From Alphaproteobacteria bacterium (GTDB lineage: Bacteria > Pseudomonadota > Alphaproteobacteria > JANSWW01): DNA of 64,000 nt. Shown here one piece after another: positions 1 to 8,627 of this stretch. Both the position numbers and the translations under genes were made by a program. The notes below the pieces were generated by a model that saw nothing but the letters and a program-made list of their open reading frames with translations, had not been told where the DNA came from and searched no databases. Within the stretch, counting starts at the first letter, position 1. Each line of letters begins with the position of its first letter. Location of the stretch: positions 350,300 to 414,299 of the forward strand of contig JANSWW010000001.1 in NCBI GenBank assembly GCA_024743275.1. The letters are read 5' to 3'.

Positions 1-936
1 CCCTACAACACCGACAAGGATTATGACGAGGGCAACCTCGCCCACCGTCCCGGCGTCAAGGGCGGCTACTTCCCGGTCCCGCCGGTCGACAGCGGCATGG
101 ACATTCGTTCCGAGATGCTGACCGCGATGATCGAGATGGGCCTTGAGGTCGAGAAGCACCACCATGAAGTGGCACCGGCCCAGCACGAGCTTGGCATCAA
201 GTTCAACAAGCTGGTCACGATGGGCGACGGCATGCAGCTCTATAAGTACTGCGTGCATCAGGTCGCTGCCGCTTACGGCAAGACGGCCACCTTCATGCCG
301 AAGCCGGTCGCCGGCGACAACGGCTCGGGCATGCACGTGCACCAGTCGATCTGGAAGGACGGCAAGAACACCTTCGCCGGGTCGCTCTACGCCGATCTCT
401 CCGAGACCTGCCTGTTCTACATCGGCGGCATCATCAAGCACGCCCGCGCGATCAACGCGTTCGCCAACTCCTCGACGAACAGCTACAAGCGTCTGATCCC
501 GGGCTACGAAGCCCCGGTGCTGCTGGCCTACTCCTCGCGGAACCGGTCGGCCTCCTGCCGGATCCCGCACGTCGCCAGCCCGAACGGCAAGCGCGTCGAA
601 GTCCGCTTCCCGGACGCCGCCGGCAACCCGTACCTGACCTACTCCGCCATGCTGATGGCCGGTCTCGACGGGATCCGGAACAAGATCCACCCGGGCGATC
701 CGATGGACAAGAACCTGTACGACCTGCCGGCCGAAGAGCTCGCCGACATCCCGACGGTCTGCCGCTCCCTGCGGGAAGCCCTCGAAAGCCTCGACGCCGA
801 CCGCGAGTTCCTGACCGCCGGCGACGTGTTCACCAACGACATGATCGACGGCTATATCGAGCTCAAGACCGAAGAGGTCGAGGCGTTCGAACATACGCCG
901 CACCCGATCGAGTTCCAGATGTACTACTCGAGCTAA
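1..936 (+). CDS. glnA: glutamine synthetase type I, C-terminal part (5' end outside window)
   Basis: Makes glutamine from glutamate, ammonia and ATP; the central ammonia-assimilation enzyme, a cytoplasmic dodecamer. The reading frame is open from base 1, so about 311 codons of a roughly 470-residue protein are visible. Seen: the [11 protein letters not shown]/glutamate loop, [13 protein letters not shown], the NRSASCRIP arginine cluster, and NLYDLP, whose Tyr (codon 718-720) matches the adenylylation tyrosine of GSI-beta enzymes, so GlnE-type control is expected. A strong intrinsic terminator follows 62 bases after the stop. In most alphaproteobacteria glnB lies just upstream, but that is outside this window. 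Identification is essentially certain. Confidence 0.97.
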   Translation, partial: PYNTDKDYDEGNLAHRPGVKGGYFPVPPVDSGMDIRSEMLTAMIEMGLEVEKHHHEVAPAQHELGIKFNKLVTMGDGMQLYKYCVHQVAAAYGKTATFMPKPVAGDNGSGMHVHQSIWKDGKNTFAGSLYADLSETCLFYIGGIIKHARAINAFANSSTNSYKRLIPGYEAPVLLAYSSRNRSASCRIPHVASPNGKRVEVRFPDAAGNPYLTYSAMLMAGLDGIRNKIHPGDPMDKNLYDLPAEELADIPTVCRSLREALESLDADREFLTAGDVFTNDMIDGYIELKTEEVEAFEHTPHPIEFQMYYSS

Positions 937-998
937 TCGGCCGGGTATCGAAAAGGATACGCCCCAACGGGCGTAAGAGTTTCCTCCCCAACTTGGAA

Positions 999-1030
999 AG
1001 GCCTGCCGTTCGCGGCAGGCCTCTTTTTTT
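999..1030 (+). terminator. Rho-independent terminator of glnA
   Basis: Perfect 10-bp stem (999-1008 with 1013-1022), TTCG tetraloop, then C and seven T. It sits between glnA and the convergent oxygenase gene. The T-run is only on the + strand side, so it should stop glnA transcripts rather than those from the other direction. Confidence 0.95.
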
Positions 1031-1036
1031 GGGGCG

Positions 1037-1714
1037 TTACCGGTAGGGAGGGCCGCCGATCCAGGCGGCGAGCGAATAGCGCAACCCCTTGGTCACTTCC
1101 GGCACCCGGTGAAGCACATAGGACGGGAAGATGATCACCGTGCCGCGTGTCTTGGGGAATTCGAACGGGTCCTTGGACGCCATGGTGGTCAGGCTGCCGC
1201 CCTCGTAATCGGCTGGATCCGAGAGCTGGATCACGATGGAGAGCTTGCGGATCGAGACCTTTCCGTTGCCGATGTCGAGATGCCAGTCGTATTTCTGGCC
1301 CGGTCCGTAGGCGGCGATCTGCAAAGGCTCCGAAAAGCCGAACAGCTCCATCTGGTAGTGGACCTGGTTCGCCTGGGCGACGATGCCGCCGAGTTTGTCG
1401 AACAGCCATTTGCTCTCCGGCGACGGCTTGATGAAGGTCACATGGCTGTTGCGATAGTCGTCGGCGGGAACCTCCCCGCCGGAGCCGTCGTTCTTCTCGA
1501 AAATCCGGCTTTCCTTCAAATGGCCGCCGAGCGTCAGAATCCGGTCGCATTCCTCGGCACTGAAAGCCCCCTCGCTCGCCACGCCGGGCGCCCATTGGGT
1601 GAGACGACGGACCTGTTTTGGATCGACGCCACCCGGTGCGTGGTCGCCGGATTGTCCAGAGGCTTGTTGCGGGGGGACCGGTCCTTTGGCCGGTCGGGCC
1701 ATCATGGGAGCCAT
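1037..1714 (-). CDS. 2OG-Fe(II) oxygenase (prolyl-4-hydroxylase-like fold)
   Basis: Predicted 2-oxoglutarate and Fe(II)-dependent oxygenase, 225 aa, substrate unknown. Seen: WHLD at residues 144-147 supplies His145 and Asp147, and HRV supplies His202, giving the HxD...H iron triad; Arg212, ten residues after the distal His, is the likely 2-oxoglutarate ligand. The core runs from about residue 55 to the end; the first 30 residues are Pro/Gly/Ala-rich and probably disordered. Convergent with glnA and separated from the next leftward gene by about 100 bases. PiuC-like or P4H-like proteins are the nearest families I recognise. The start is not fixed, since ATG codons occur at residues 1, 4 and 5. 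Confidence 0.85.
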   Translation of the reverse strand: MAPMMARPAKGPVPPQQASGQSGDHAPGGVDPKQVRRLTQWAPGVASEGAFSAEECDRILTLGGHLKESRIFEKNDGSGGEVPADDYRNSHVTFIKPSPESKWLFDKLGGIVAQANQVHYQMELFGFSEPLQIAAYGPGQKYDWHLDIGNGKVSIRKLSIVIQLSDPADYEGGSLTTMASKDPFEFPKTRGTVIIFPSYVLHRVPEVTKGLRYSLAAWIGGPPYR

Positions 1715-1816
1715 GGAAACACTTTCGCTGCGGAGGATCGTATTATCGAAACACTAGCGGGTCGCCAGCGATGAAGTCCAGGAAAGGTCAAACACCGTGG
1801 CTCCGATGTAGACAGT

Positions 1817-2206
1817 CTAGCGCAGGTCGACCACGACCTCCGCCCCGCCATAGCCGTGAACGCTGTCATGGGCACGGACGCGGACCCGGTCGACACCTTC
1901 GGGAAGCGTCACGCCACGTAGAGTCCGGGTGAATGGCTGCTCCGCCACATGGGGATGCAAGAGGGTACGGACAGCGAGGATCACGCCCTCCGGCGTCAAA
2001 ATCTCCCACTTGTCCGCGTAGTGGTCCCAACCGGTGTCCGCATGCCGCACTGTCACCGTAAAAACGTAGAGACCGTCCGGTGTCTTCATCGCCTTGACGG
2101 CCAGCACATCCGCCTCGCCCGCCCGCGCAGGCTCCGGCAATCCGCATGTCAGAATAAAGAAGAGGAAAAGACCTGCGGCCGTCCTAGCCACGGGCGAACC
2201 AGCCAT
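1817..2206 (-). CDS. small exported protein of unknown function
   Basis: 129 aa. An N-terminal segment with arginine, then a leucine/phenylalanine-rich core ending near ARAGEA looks like a cleavable signal peptide, so the mature protein is probably periplasmic. The mature part reads as one compact beta-rich domain with GWDHYADKW and LLHPHVAEQPF as the most distinctive stretches, and HGYGG near the C-terminus. I recall similar uncharacterised proteins in alphaproteobacteria but know no function. This ATG was chosen because it directly precedes the signal peptide; an upstream frame extension is Arg/Pro-rich and antisense-like. The start overlaps the end of the upstream gene by 23 bases, suggesting translational coupling. 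Confidence 0.7.
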   Translation of the reverse strand: MAGSPVARTAAGLFLFFILTCGLPEPARAGEADVLAVKAMKTPDGLYVFTVTVRHADTGWDHYADKWEILTPEGVILAVRTLLHPHVAEQPFTRTLRGVTLPEGVDRVRVRAHDSVHGYGGAEVVVDLR

Positions 2207-2564
2207 CGGCGAAGCTGATCTTCTTGCGGCCCGGTTCCTTCTGGCCGATTTTCGGCGGTTCGATGATCTCGGCGCCGGAGGGCGCCTTCGTCCGGCCGGG
2301 TGCCGACCCATCGGCGGAAAGCGCACCGTCCTTGGTCCGCATTTCGAAGGCCCGAACCTCCGCCTCATCCCCAATGGAGCGCCGCTGCTTGCCGCTCAAC
2401 CGGTTGAAACTCTTGGCCGCTTCCTCGTAGTCGGTCGTCGACCCGGTCCCCGCCGCGCGGCGCAAACGATCGTGCAACACCCCCTCGCCCACGATGGCTT
2501 TCGTGGCCGATGCGATGATGCGCAGACATCTCCGCCCGATCGGATCTAACGGATTTAGGACCAT
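2184..2564 (-). CDS. conserved-looking hypothetical protein, 126 aa
   Basis: Unrecognised. The start at 2564 is supported by a good Shine-Dalgarno (AAGGGAG, about 5 bases before ATG); a GTG 33 bases upstream has none. The first half is predicted helical and basic, the middle carries DYEEAAKSFNRLSGKQRRSIGDEAE, and the C-terminus is Lys/Pro-rich and ends in FADGWFARG. No signal peptide or membrane segment. Its last codons overlap the start of the exported small protein at 1817-2206, so the two are probably one transcript. The AT-rich stretch 2598-2650 upstream is the likely promoter. Confidence 0.6.
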   Translation of the reverse strand: MVLNPLDPIGRRCLRIIASATKAIVGEGVLHDRLRRAAGTGSTTDYEEAAKSFNRLSGKQRRSIGDEAEVRAFEMRTKDGALSADGSAPGRTKAPSGAEIIEPPKIGQKEPGRKKISFADGWFARG

Positions 2565-2686
2565 GGTACTCCCTTCACTGGAAGCCGAAGAAACCACAGA
2601 TTTTGATAAAATGCAACCTATTATCTTGTTTTGAGGTGTTTTTATGAGGAATGGTTAACGCGTTCCGGGCATGGGGTCCGCGCGGC

Positions 2687-3097
2687 CTAGTCGTCAGGAA
2701 CGGGACGCGGACTTCCTCCCGCATTGATTGCGACAAAGGTAAATGTCCCTTCGGTCACCAGCACCCGATGCCTATCCAGGTGATCGTGGTCCGCGGACTG
2801 GCTTCGGCGCAGCGCCCAGGCCTCGATTCGGATCGTCATCGACGTGGTCCCGATCCTCTGAACCGCCGTATAGCAACACAGGACGTCGCCAACGGAGACC
2901 GGACGCTTGAAGGTCATGGCGTCCACCGCCACGGTCGCGACCCGGCCGCGGCTGCGGGACGAGGCGGCGATTCCCCCGGCGATATCCATCTGCGAGAGCA
3001 CCCATCCACCGAAGATATCGCCGTTCGGATTGGCGTCCGCCGGCATGGCGAGGGTCCGAACCTGAAGCTCTCCGGTCGGCTGGCGGTCTTCTTCCAT
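2687..3097 (-). CDS. yciA: acyl-CoA thioesterase, YciA-type hotdog fold
   Basis: Hydrolyses acyl-CoA thioesters in the cytoplasm. The signature ADANPNGDIFGGW near residues 20-32 is that of YciA/BACH hotdog enzymes, with the catalytic Asp in NGDIFGG, followed by the helix VLSQMDIAGG; VTEGTFTFVAI near the C-terminus is also typical. 136 aa, normal for the family. A GAGGAGGAA Shine-Dalgarno lies about 8 bases before the ATG. The loop around residues 95-110 (SADHDHLDRH) is longer and more His/Asp-rich than I expect. Divergent from parE across 123 bases. Confidence 0.88.
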   Translation of the reverse strand: MEEDRQPTGELQVRTLAMPADANPNGDIFGGWVLSQMDIAGGIAASSRSRGRVATVAVDAMTFKRPVSVGDVLCCYTAVQRIGTTSMTIRIEAWALRRSQSADHDHLDRHRVLVTEGTFTFVAINAGGSPRPVPDD

Positions 3098-3220
3098 CGT
3101 TTGGGTTCCTCCTCGCTAATCCCCGGTACGCGGGATATATCCACAAGATATTGTATACACCTGCCCGCGCCATAACAGCATCGGCTTGTTCTTTGGCGTT
3201 CTGCGGGATAGTGTGGCGGC

Positions 3221-5185
3221 ATGAGCGACCTATTCCAATCCGCGCCGGCGCAGACCGAGTATACCGCCCAATCGATCGAGGTTCTGGAGGGCCTGGAGCC
3301 TGTCCGGCGTCGTCCGGGCATGTATGTCGGCGGCACCGACGATCGCGCGCTGCACCATTTGGTCGCCGAGGTGCTGGACAATTCCATGGACGAGGCTGTG
3401 GCGGGCTTCGCCTCGCGGATCGATCTCGTTCTCGACGCGGACGGCACGGTCACGATCCGCGACAACGGCCGGGGGATTCCGGTCGATCCGCATCCGAAGT
3501 TCCCGGACAAGTCCGCCCTGGAAGTGATCCTGACGACGCTCCATTCCGGCGGCAAATTCTCGGACAAGGTTTATCAGACATCGGGCGGCCTCCACGGCGT
3601 CGGCGTATCGGTCGTCAATGCCCTCTCCGACCGGCTGGTCGTCGAGGTCGCCCGTGACCGTTCCCTGTGGCGCCAGCAGTACTCCCGCGGCACGCCGATG
3701 GGACCGATCGAGGGTCCGAACGCCGCCCCGTCGCGCCGGGGCACCACCATCGCCTTTCATCCCGACCCGGAGATCTTCGGCGAGAAGGCCCGCTTCAAAC
3801 CGGCCACGCTGTATAAGATGGCCCGGTCCAAGGCCTATCTCTTCAAGGGGGTGGAGATCCGCTGGCGCTGCGATCCGGCGCTGGTGGCCGACACGGACGA
3901 GATCCCGTCGGAGGAGACCCTGCATTTCCCCGGCGGTTTGGTGGATTTCCTTGCCGCCGCCACCGCCAACCGGCCGACGGTCACCCAATCCCCCTTCGCC
4001 GGCGAGGCGGAGATGGACAACGGCGCGGCCGGCCGGGTCGAATGGGCGGTGCACTGGCCGACCGACGGGCGGGACACGCTGTTCAACGCCTATTGCAACA
4101 CGGTGCCAACCCCGCTCGGCGGCACCCATGAACAGGGCCTGCGCCAGGCGCTGACCCGGGCATTGAAGGCCTATGGCGACCTTATCGGCGTGAAAAAGGC
4201 CGCCCAGATCACGGCGGACGACGTCCTGGGCGAGAGCGCGGTGCTGTTGTCCGTCTTTATCCGCGATCCACAATTCCAGGGCCAGACCAAGGAGAGGCTG
4301 GTCTCGCCGGAAGCCGCACGGTTGGTCGAACAGGCGATCAAGGATCGCTTCGACCATTGGCTGGCGGATCAGCCCGACGCGTCGAAACTGCTGCTGCTGC
4401 ATGTGATCGAACGGGCCGACGAGCGGCTCGCCCGGCGCAAGCAGAAGGAAACCCAGCGCAAGACGGCGACCAAGCGACTGCGTCTGCCCGGCAAGCTCGC
4501 CGATTGCAGCAGCACCGACCGGCGAAACAGCGAGATCTTCCTGGTCGAGGGCGATTCGGCCGGCGGCTCGGCCAAACAGGCCCGCGACCGGGCGAGCCAG
4601 GCGGTCCTCCCCCTGCGCGGCAAGATTCTGAACGTCGCCAGCGCCAGCCAGGACAAGATGAAGGCCAATCAGGAGCTTCAGGACCTGATCCTGGCGCTCG
4701 GCTGCGGCAGCGGAAAACAGTTCGACGTCGAGGGCCTGCGCTACGACCGGGTCATCATCATGACGGACGCCGATGTTGACGGCGCCCACATCGCCAGCCT
4801 GCTGATGACCTTCTTCTTCCGGGAAATGCGCGGGCTGATCACCGGCGGGCATCTCTATCTCGCCCAGCCGCCGCTCTACCGGCTGCAGAAGGGGGCGACC
4901 GTCGCCTATGCCCGCGACGACGCCCACCGCGAGGAACTGCTCGCCACCACCTTCCGGGGCAACGGCAAAATCGAAACCAGCCGGTTCAAGGGTCTCGGCG
5001 AGATGCCGTCCGGCCAGCTCAAGGAAACCACGATGGACCCGAAAAAGCGCATCCTGCTGCGGGTCGCGCTGGATGATCCGTTCGAGGCCGCCGACCGGGT
5101 CGAACAACTCATGGGCCGCAAGGCCGAGGCGCGCTTCAAATTCATCCAGGAAAACGCCAGCTTCGCCGGAGAGTTGGACGTTTAA
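3221..5185 (+). CDS. parE: DNA topoisomerase IV subunit B
   Basis: ATPase subunit of topoisomerase IV, which decatenates daughter chromosomes with ParC. 654 aa. Seen: the GHKL ATPase fold with LDNSMDEA and DNGRGIPVD near residues 50-90 and the lid GGLHGVGVSVVNALS; QTKERL supplies the transducer lysine near residue 355; the TOPRIM domain has EGDSAGG (Glu443) and DADVDGAHI. The shorter length and absence of a GyrB C-terminal insertion favour ParE over GyrB. ParE is the usual solitary parE locus of alphaproteobacteria; parC is not nearby. It ends 24 bases from a convergent gene, with a palindrome between them. Confidence 0.95.
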   Translation: MSDLFQSAPAQTEYTAQSIEVLEGLEPVRRRPGMYVGGTDDRALHHLVAEVLDNSMDEAVAGFASRIDLVLDADGTVTIRDNGRGIPVDPHPKFPDKSALEVILTTLHSGGKFSDKVYQTSGGLHGVGVSVVNALSDRLVVEVARDRSLWRQQYSRGTPMGPIEGPNAAPSRRGTTIAFHPDPEIFGEKARFKPATLYKMARSKAYLFKGVEIRWRCDPALVADTDEIPSEETLHFPGGLVDFLAAATANRPTVTQSPFAGEAEMDNGAAGRVEWAVHWPTDGRDTLFNAYCNTVPTPLGGTHEQGLRQALTRALKAYGDLIGVKKAAQITADDVLGESAVLLSVFIRDPQFQGQTKERLVSPEAARLVEQAIKDRFDHWLADQPDASKLLLLHVIERADERLARRKQKETQRKTATKRLRLPGKLADCSSTDRRNSEIFLVEGDSAGGSAKQARDRASQAVLPLRGKILNVASASQDKMKANQELQDLILALGCGSGKQFDVEGLRYDRVIIMTDADVDGAHIASLLMTFFFREMRGLITGGHLYLAQPPLYRLQKGATVAYARDDAHREELLATTFRGNGKIETSRFKGLGEMPSGQLKETTMDPKKRILLRVALDDPFEAADRVEQLMGRKAEARFKFIQENASFAGELDV

Positions 5186-5191
5186 CGACAG

Positions 5192-5216
5192 TGCCTTTTA
5201 GGTCATGACCTAGGCA
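5192..5216. terminator. palindrome between convergent parE and FemAB-like genes, possible shared terminator
   Basis: A perfect 14-bp palindrome TAGGTCATGACCTA (5199-5212) is flanked by TGCC/GGCA arms (5192-5195 with 5213-5216). It spans the whole gap and includes the stop codon of the minus-strand gene. A short T-run lies inside the left arm rather than after the stem, so it is not a textbook intrinsic terminator. It could form a hairpin in both transcripts. Confidence 0.5.
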
Positions 5217-6169
5217 TACTGGCCGACGCCGATCCATTCCTCGCCGCCGAGACCGCGTTTGAAGTTGGCGATTCCGGCCGCCTCCTCCTCGTTATAGCCG
5301 CCGAGATCGAGGGCGGTGACATCGTCCTTCTTGAGGGCGAGGGCCGCCCGCCAGAGCAGCAGGTGATGGGCGTTGACCGCCCGTCCCTCCTCCGACGTCC
5401 AGCCGACAAGATAGGTCGCCGTGGTCAGGTGCCGGACCACCAGGATACCCGCCACGGGAACACTGTCCTTCACACAGCGCCAGAGATGGACCCGGTGCAA
5501 TCGACCGACGCTTTTCGAGACCTCGTCATAGGCGCGGATCAGCGCTGGCGCGGGGCCGATGAATCCGCGTTCGATCTTGTCGTCCTCATAGACCGAGAGC
5601 AGCCAATCGAGATAGCGGCCGGTGGAATCGTGCTGCACGATGAGGTCCGTCTTCTCGGCCTTTTGCAGCGCGCCCCGCCAGTTCGCCCGGAGATTGCCGC
5701 GCAGGGTCTCCCCCTCCAGGGTCAGGTCGAGCCAGGCGGTCCGATAGCCCTCGCCCTTGCGATACCAGCCATTGGATTTCATCAGCGCCCGCATCGCCTC
5801 GCTGTCCGGGAACTCCGGCAGGAAGGAGAAGAAGCGGCCCTTCCAGGCCATGTATTCCCGGCGCATGAAATGCAGGAACAGCGAGGCCATGCTGTCCGGC
5901 AGATCGTCCTTGAAGACCGGCCCGCGATTGCAGGTCAAAACCTTGACCGGTCCGAATTTGGCGGCCTGCTCCTCGGTGATGGCGCCCACCGGGTTGCCGT
6001 CGAAATGGATGACCCCGAAACGGGTCTTCTTGCCCTTGGTCTTGGCCAGCGCCATCGCGTAGGGCCACATCAGTAGCAGGTTCGGACGCCGGCAACGGAC
6101 CAGGAGCTTGTCCCATTCCGACTTGGACGCCTTGTTCCAGACGATCGAATAGGGAGAGTTAACCGGCAT
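5210..6169 (-). CDS. FemAB/GNAT-fold acyltransferase-like protein
   Basis: 319 aa cytoplasmic protein with the features of FemAB-related aminoacyl or N-acyl transferases (double GNAT fold), which attach amino acids to lipid II or modify exopolysaccharide and lipid precursors. Seen: NLRANWRGALQKAEK in the middle, the position of the Fem coiled-coil/GNAT junction, and VAGILVVRH...TYLVGW...NAHHLLLWRAAL...DLGGYNEE near the C-terminus, the conserved end of the family. Substrate unknown; in alphaproteobacteria a peptidoglycan role is only inference. The start overlaps the gmk stop by 11 bases, so it is probably translated from the yicC-gmk transcript. Confidence 0.8.
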   Translation of the reverse strand: MPVNSPYSIVWNKASKSEWDKLLVRCRRPNLLLMWPYAMALAKTKGKKTRFGVIHFDGNPVGAITEEQAAKFGPVKVLTCNRGPVFKDDLPDSMASLFLHFMRREYMAWKGRFFSFLPEFPDSEAMRALMKSNGWYRKGEGYRTAWLDLTLEGETLRGNLRANWRGALQKAEKTDLIVQHDSTGRYLDWLLSVYEDDKIERGFIGPAPALIRAYDEVSKSVGRLHRVHLWRCVKDSVPVAGILVVRHLTTATYLVGWTSEEGRAVNAHHLLLWRAALALKKDDVTALDLGGYNEEEAAGIANFKRGLGGEEWIGVGQYA

Positions 6170-6812
6170 CGGTCAGGCTACGGACGAAGGCCGGAAGGTC
6201 GACCTGCCGTTCCCGTTTCAAGCGTTCGGCCACCAGGATCGCCTTCACCTCCCGGGTCGCCCGGTCGAGATCGTCGTTGATCACCACGTAATCGTATTCC
6301 GGCCAGTGGCTGATCTCGTCCGCGGCCTTGGCCATGCGGGAGCGGATCACCTCCTCGCTGTCCTGGGCGCGGGTGTGCAGGCGGCGCTCGAGCTCGTCGG
6401 TCGAGGGAGGCAGGATGAAGATGCTGACCAGATCGTCGCGAATGCGCTGCTTGAGCTGCTGGGTGCCTTGCCAGTCCACGTCGCAGACCACGTCGCGACC
6501 GGCCGACAACACCTTGTCCACCGGCGCCCGGGGCGTCCCATAGGACTTGCCGAAGACCCGGGCATATTCCAGCAGTTCCTCCTGCTCGACCATATCGTCG
6601 AAGCGGTCCTGGTCGATGAAGAAGTAATGGACGCCTTCCTCCTCGCCCGGGCGCTGCGGGCGGGTGGTGACGGAGACCGAGATCTCCATATCCGGCTCCT
6701 GTTCCAGAATCCGGCGGGTGATCGTCGTCTTGCCCGCGCCGGAGGGCGAGGACAGCACCAGCATGAGCCCCCGGCGGCGCAGTTTCTCCAAAGGCATGGC
6801 GTCAGGCGACAT
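6159..6812 (-). CDS. gmk: guanylate kinase
   Basis: Phosphorylates GMP to GDP with ATP, an essential purine step. 217 aa, typical length. Walker A is SSPSGAGKTT at residues 21-30; the GMP-binding segment has TTRPQRPGEEEGVHYFF; DVDWQGTQQLK and the lid RMAKAADEISHWPEYDYVVIND follow. It lies between yicC and the FemAB-like gene with an 11-base overlap at each end (start inside the yicC stop region, stop inside the next start region), so all three are likely one translationally coupled operon. The yicC-gmk pairing is common in proteobacteria. Confidence 0.96.
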   Translation of the reverse strand: MSPDAMPLEKLRRRGLMLVLSSPSGAGKTTITRRILEQEPDMEISVSVTTRPQRPGEEEGVHYFFIDQDRFDDMVEQEELLEYARVFGKSYGTPRAPVDKVLSAGRDVVCDVDWQGTQQLKQRIRDDLVSIFILPPSTDELERRLHTRAQDSEEVIRSRMAKAADEISHWPEYDYVVINDDLDRATREVKAILVAERLKRERQVDLPAFVRSLTDAG

Positions 6813-7695
6813 TCTGGACCTGCTCCTTGAACTGGTCGATCACGGTCTTCAGCGACAAACCGATCCGGGTGAGCTCGATGTCGGAGGACTTGGAACACAG
6901 CGTGTTGGCCTCGCGGTTCAGCTCCTGGCAGAGGAAATCGAGCTTGCGGCCGATCTGTCCGCCGCCGGTCAGCATCACGCGGGCGGAGGCGACATGGGCG
7001 ACCAGCCGATCCAGCTCCTCCCGCACATCCGCCTTGGTCGCGAGGATCGCCGCTTCCTGATGCAGCCTTTCAGCGGAAAGCTCCTGCCCGGGCTCCACCA
7101 ACGCGTCGAGCTGTGTCTTGAGCCGGGAGAAAAGCGCCTCCGGCGCCGTGGCGGCCAGCCCCTTGGCGGCGGCGACATCGCCCTCGACCTGCTCCAGCAG
7201 ACCGTTGAGCACGCCGAGCAAGGCCTGCCCCTCCTGCTGCCGGGCGTCGGCGAAGGCGGCGAGCGCCGCCTCGAAGCTCTCCAGGACGGCCTTTTTCCGA
7301 GCCTCGATCACGGCGTCGTCCTCGGCCTCGTCCGGTGCTTCGGCGACACCCCGGACGGTCAGGAGAACGTCGAGCCTCGGGGGCGCCTGATCCACCTTGT
7401 CGCCGAGCGCGCTTTGCAGCGCCAAGACCTCGTCCAGGGCATCCATGTTGAACCGCAAAGTGCTTTTCTGCTCGGCCGATTTGACGGAAAGCGTCACGCT
7501 GATATTGCCGCGTCCGACCGCCTTCTTGATCTTGGCCCTGATCTCCGGGTCGAGGGCCTCGAAGCCGTTCGGCATGCGCAAACGGACATCCTGGGAGCGG
7601 CCGTTGACCGAGCGGATATCCCAGACCCAGGTGGTCCGCCCGTCGCTCCCCTCGGCCCGGCCATAGCCGGTCATGCTTTCAAGGGGTGTGCTCAT
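6802..7695 (-). CDS. yicC: YicC family endoribonuclease
   Basis: 297 aa. Starts MSTPLESMTGYGRAEG, the family's hallmark N-terminus, and ends with LTGGGQIGRKLDFLCQELNREANTLCSKS...DIELT, the equally conserved C-terminal (DUF1732) block. The E. coli homologue has been reported to be an RNase acting on small RNAs; the family was earlier called a stress-induced protein. The start at 7695 fits the family; further in-frame codons upstream overlap the divergent dehydrogenase and look like noncoding shadow. First gene of yicC-gmk-femAB. Confidence 0.92.
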   Translation of the reverse strand: MSTPLESMTGYGRAEGSDGRTTWVWDIRSVNGRSQDVRLRMPNGFEALDPEIRAKIKKAVGRGNISVTLSVKSAEQKSTLRFNMDALDEVLALQSALGDKVDQAPPRLDVLLTVRGVAEAPDEAEDDAVIEARKKAVLESFEAALAAFADARQQEGQALLGVLNGLLEQVEGDVAAAKGLAATAPEALFSRLKTQLDALVEPGQELSAERLHQEAAILATKADVREELDRLVAHVASARVMLTGGGQIGRKLDFLCQELNREANTLCSKSSDIELTRIGLSLKTVIDQFKEQVQNVA

Positions 7696-7803
7696 GATGG
7701 GACCTCGGCTCTCGATCTTGGGGCTAGGGGGCTTGAACAATCCGCGCCGGCGGGAAATGGTGCCGGACGATATCCACCCGGACCCGAATCGGCAAGCGAG
7801 GCG

Positions 7804-8610
7804 ATGCTCTCTCCCTCTCCTTCTCCCAGCTCCTTTCCAGCCCACATTCTGATCACCGGCGCCTCCAGCGGCATCGGCGAGGCGTTGGTCCTCGAATACG
7901 CCGGCCCCGGCGTGCGCCTGACACTGCTGGGCCGCAACGAAGACCGCCTGGAGGCCGTCGCCGCGGCGGCCGCCGCCCAGGGCGCGACGGTCGATAGGCA
8001 CCTGGCCGATGTCACCGACCCGGACCGCATGGCCGCCGTGATGCAAGAAGCGGACGCCCGACAACCGGTCGATCTCGTGTTCGCCAATGCCGGGATTTCG
8101 GCCGGCACCGGCGGCGGCGATGGGGGAGCGGAGCCCGCCGGCCAGGTCCGGCAGGTGATGCGCGTCAATGTCGACGGCGTCCTCAATACCGTTCTGCCGG
8201 CGGTGGAGCTCATGGTCCCCCGGCAAAGAGGGCAGATCGCGATCATCAGTTCGCTCGCCGGCTTTCGCGGCATTCCCGGCGCGCCCGCCTATTGCGCCAG
8301 CAAAGCCGCGGTCATGGTCTATGGCGAGGCCCTGCGTGGTCAGCTCCACGCCTCCGGCATCGCGGTCAATGTGATCAATCCGGGCTATGTCCGCAGCCCG
8401 ATGACCGACCGCAACGACTTCCCCATGCCCTTCCTGATGGATGCGGACAAGGCCGCCCGGATCATCCGTCGGGGCCTGGACCGCAACAAGCCGCGGATCG
8501 CCTTCCCCTGGCCGATGGTCGCCGCGGTGCGACTGCTGCAGGCGTTGCCCCCCGCCTGGACCGACCCGCTGCTGCGGCGCCTGCCGAAGAAGGGCGGCGG
8601 GGTCGATTAG
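7804..8610 (+). CDS. short-chain dehydrogenase/reductase (SDR)
   Basis: 268 aa NAD(P)-dependent oxidoreductase of the classical SDR type. Seen: the dinucleotide loop TGASSGIG at residues 18-25, NAG in the VFANAGIS strand, a serine in IISSLAG and the YCASK catalytic pair (Tyr163, Lys167), then INPGYVRSPMT. The C-terminus LLRRLPKKGGG and the IAFPWP segment resemble the DltE-like membrane-peripheral SDRs, whose substrates are unknown. The ATG at 7804 begins just before the Rossmann strand; the frame upstream is antisense to yicC. Divergent from yicC with about 108 bases between the two starts. Confidence 0.88.
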   Translation: MLSPSPSPSSFPAHILITGASSGIGEALVLEYAGPGVRLTLLGRNEDRLEAVAAAAAAQGATVDRHLADVTDPDRMAAVMQEADARQPVDLVFANAGISAGTGGGDGGAEPAGQVRQVMRVNVDGVLNTVLPAVELMVPRQRGQIAIISSLAGFRGIPGAPAYCASKAAVMVYGEALRGQLHASGIAVNVINPGYVRSPMTDRNDFPMPFLMDADKAARIIRRGLDRNKPRIAFPWPMVAAVRLLQALPPAWTDPLLRRLPKKGGGVD

Positions 8611-8627
8611 TCCCGTTTAGGGCCCGC

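Noticed and set aside
3230..5107. 625-codon open frame antisense to parE
   Set aside because: Typical G+C-rich shadow frame; composition Arg/Gly/Ala/Gln-rich with no domain; parE is certain on the other strand.
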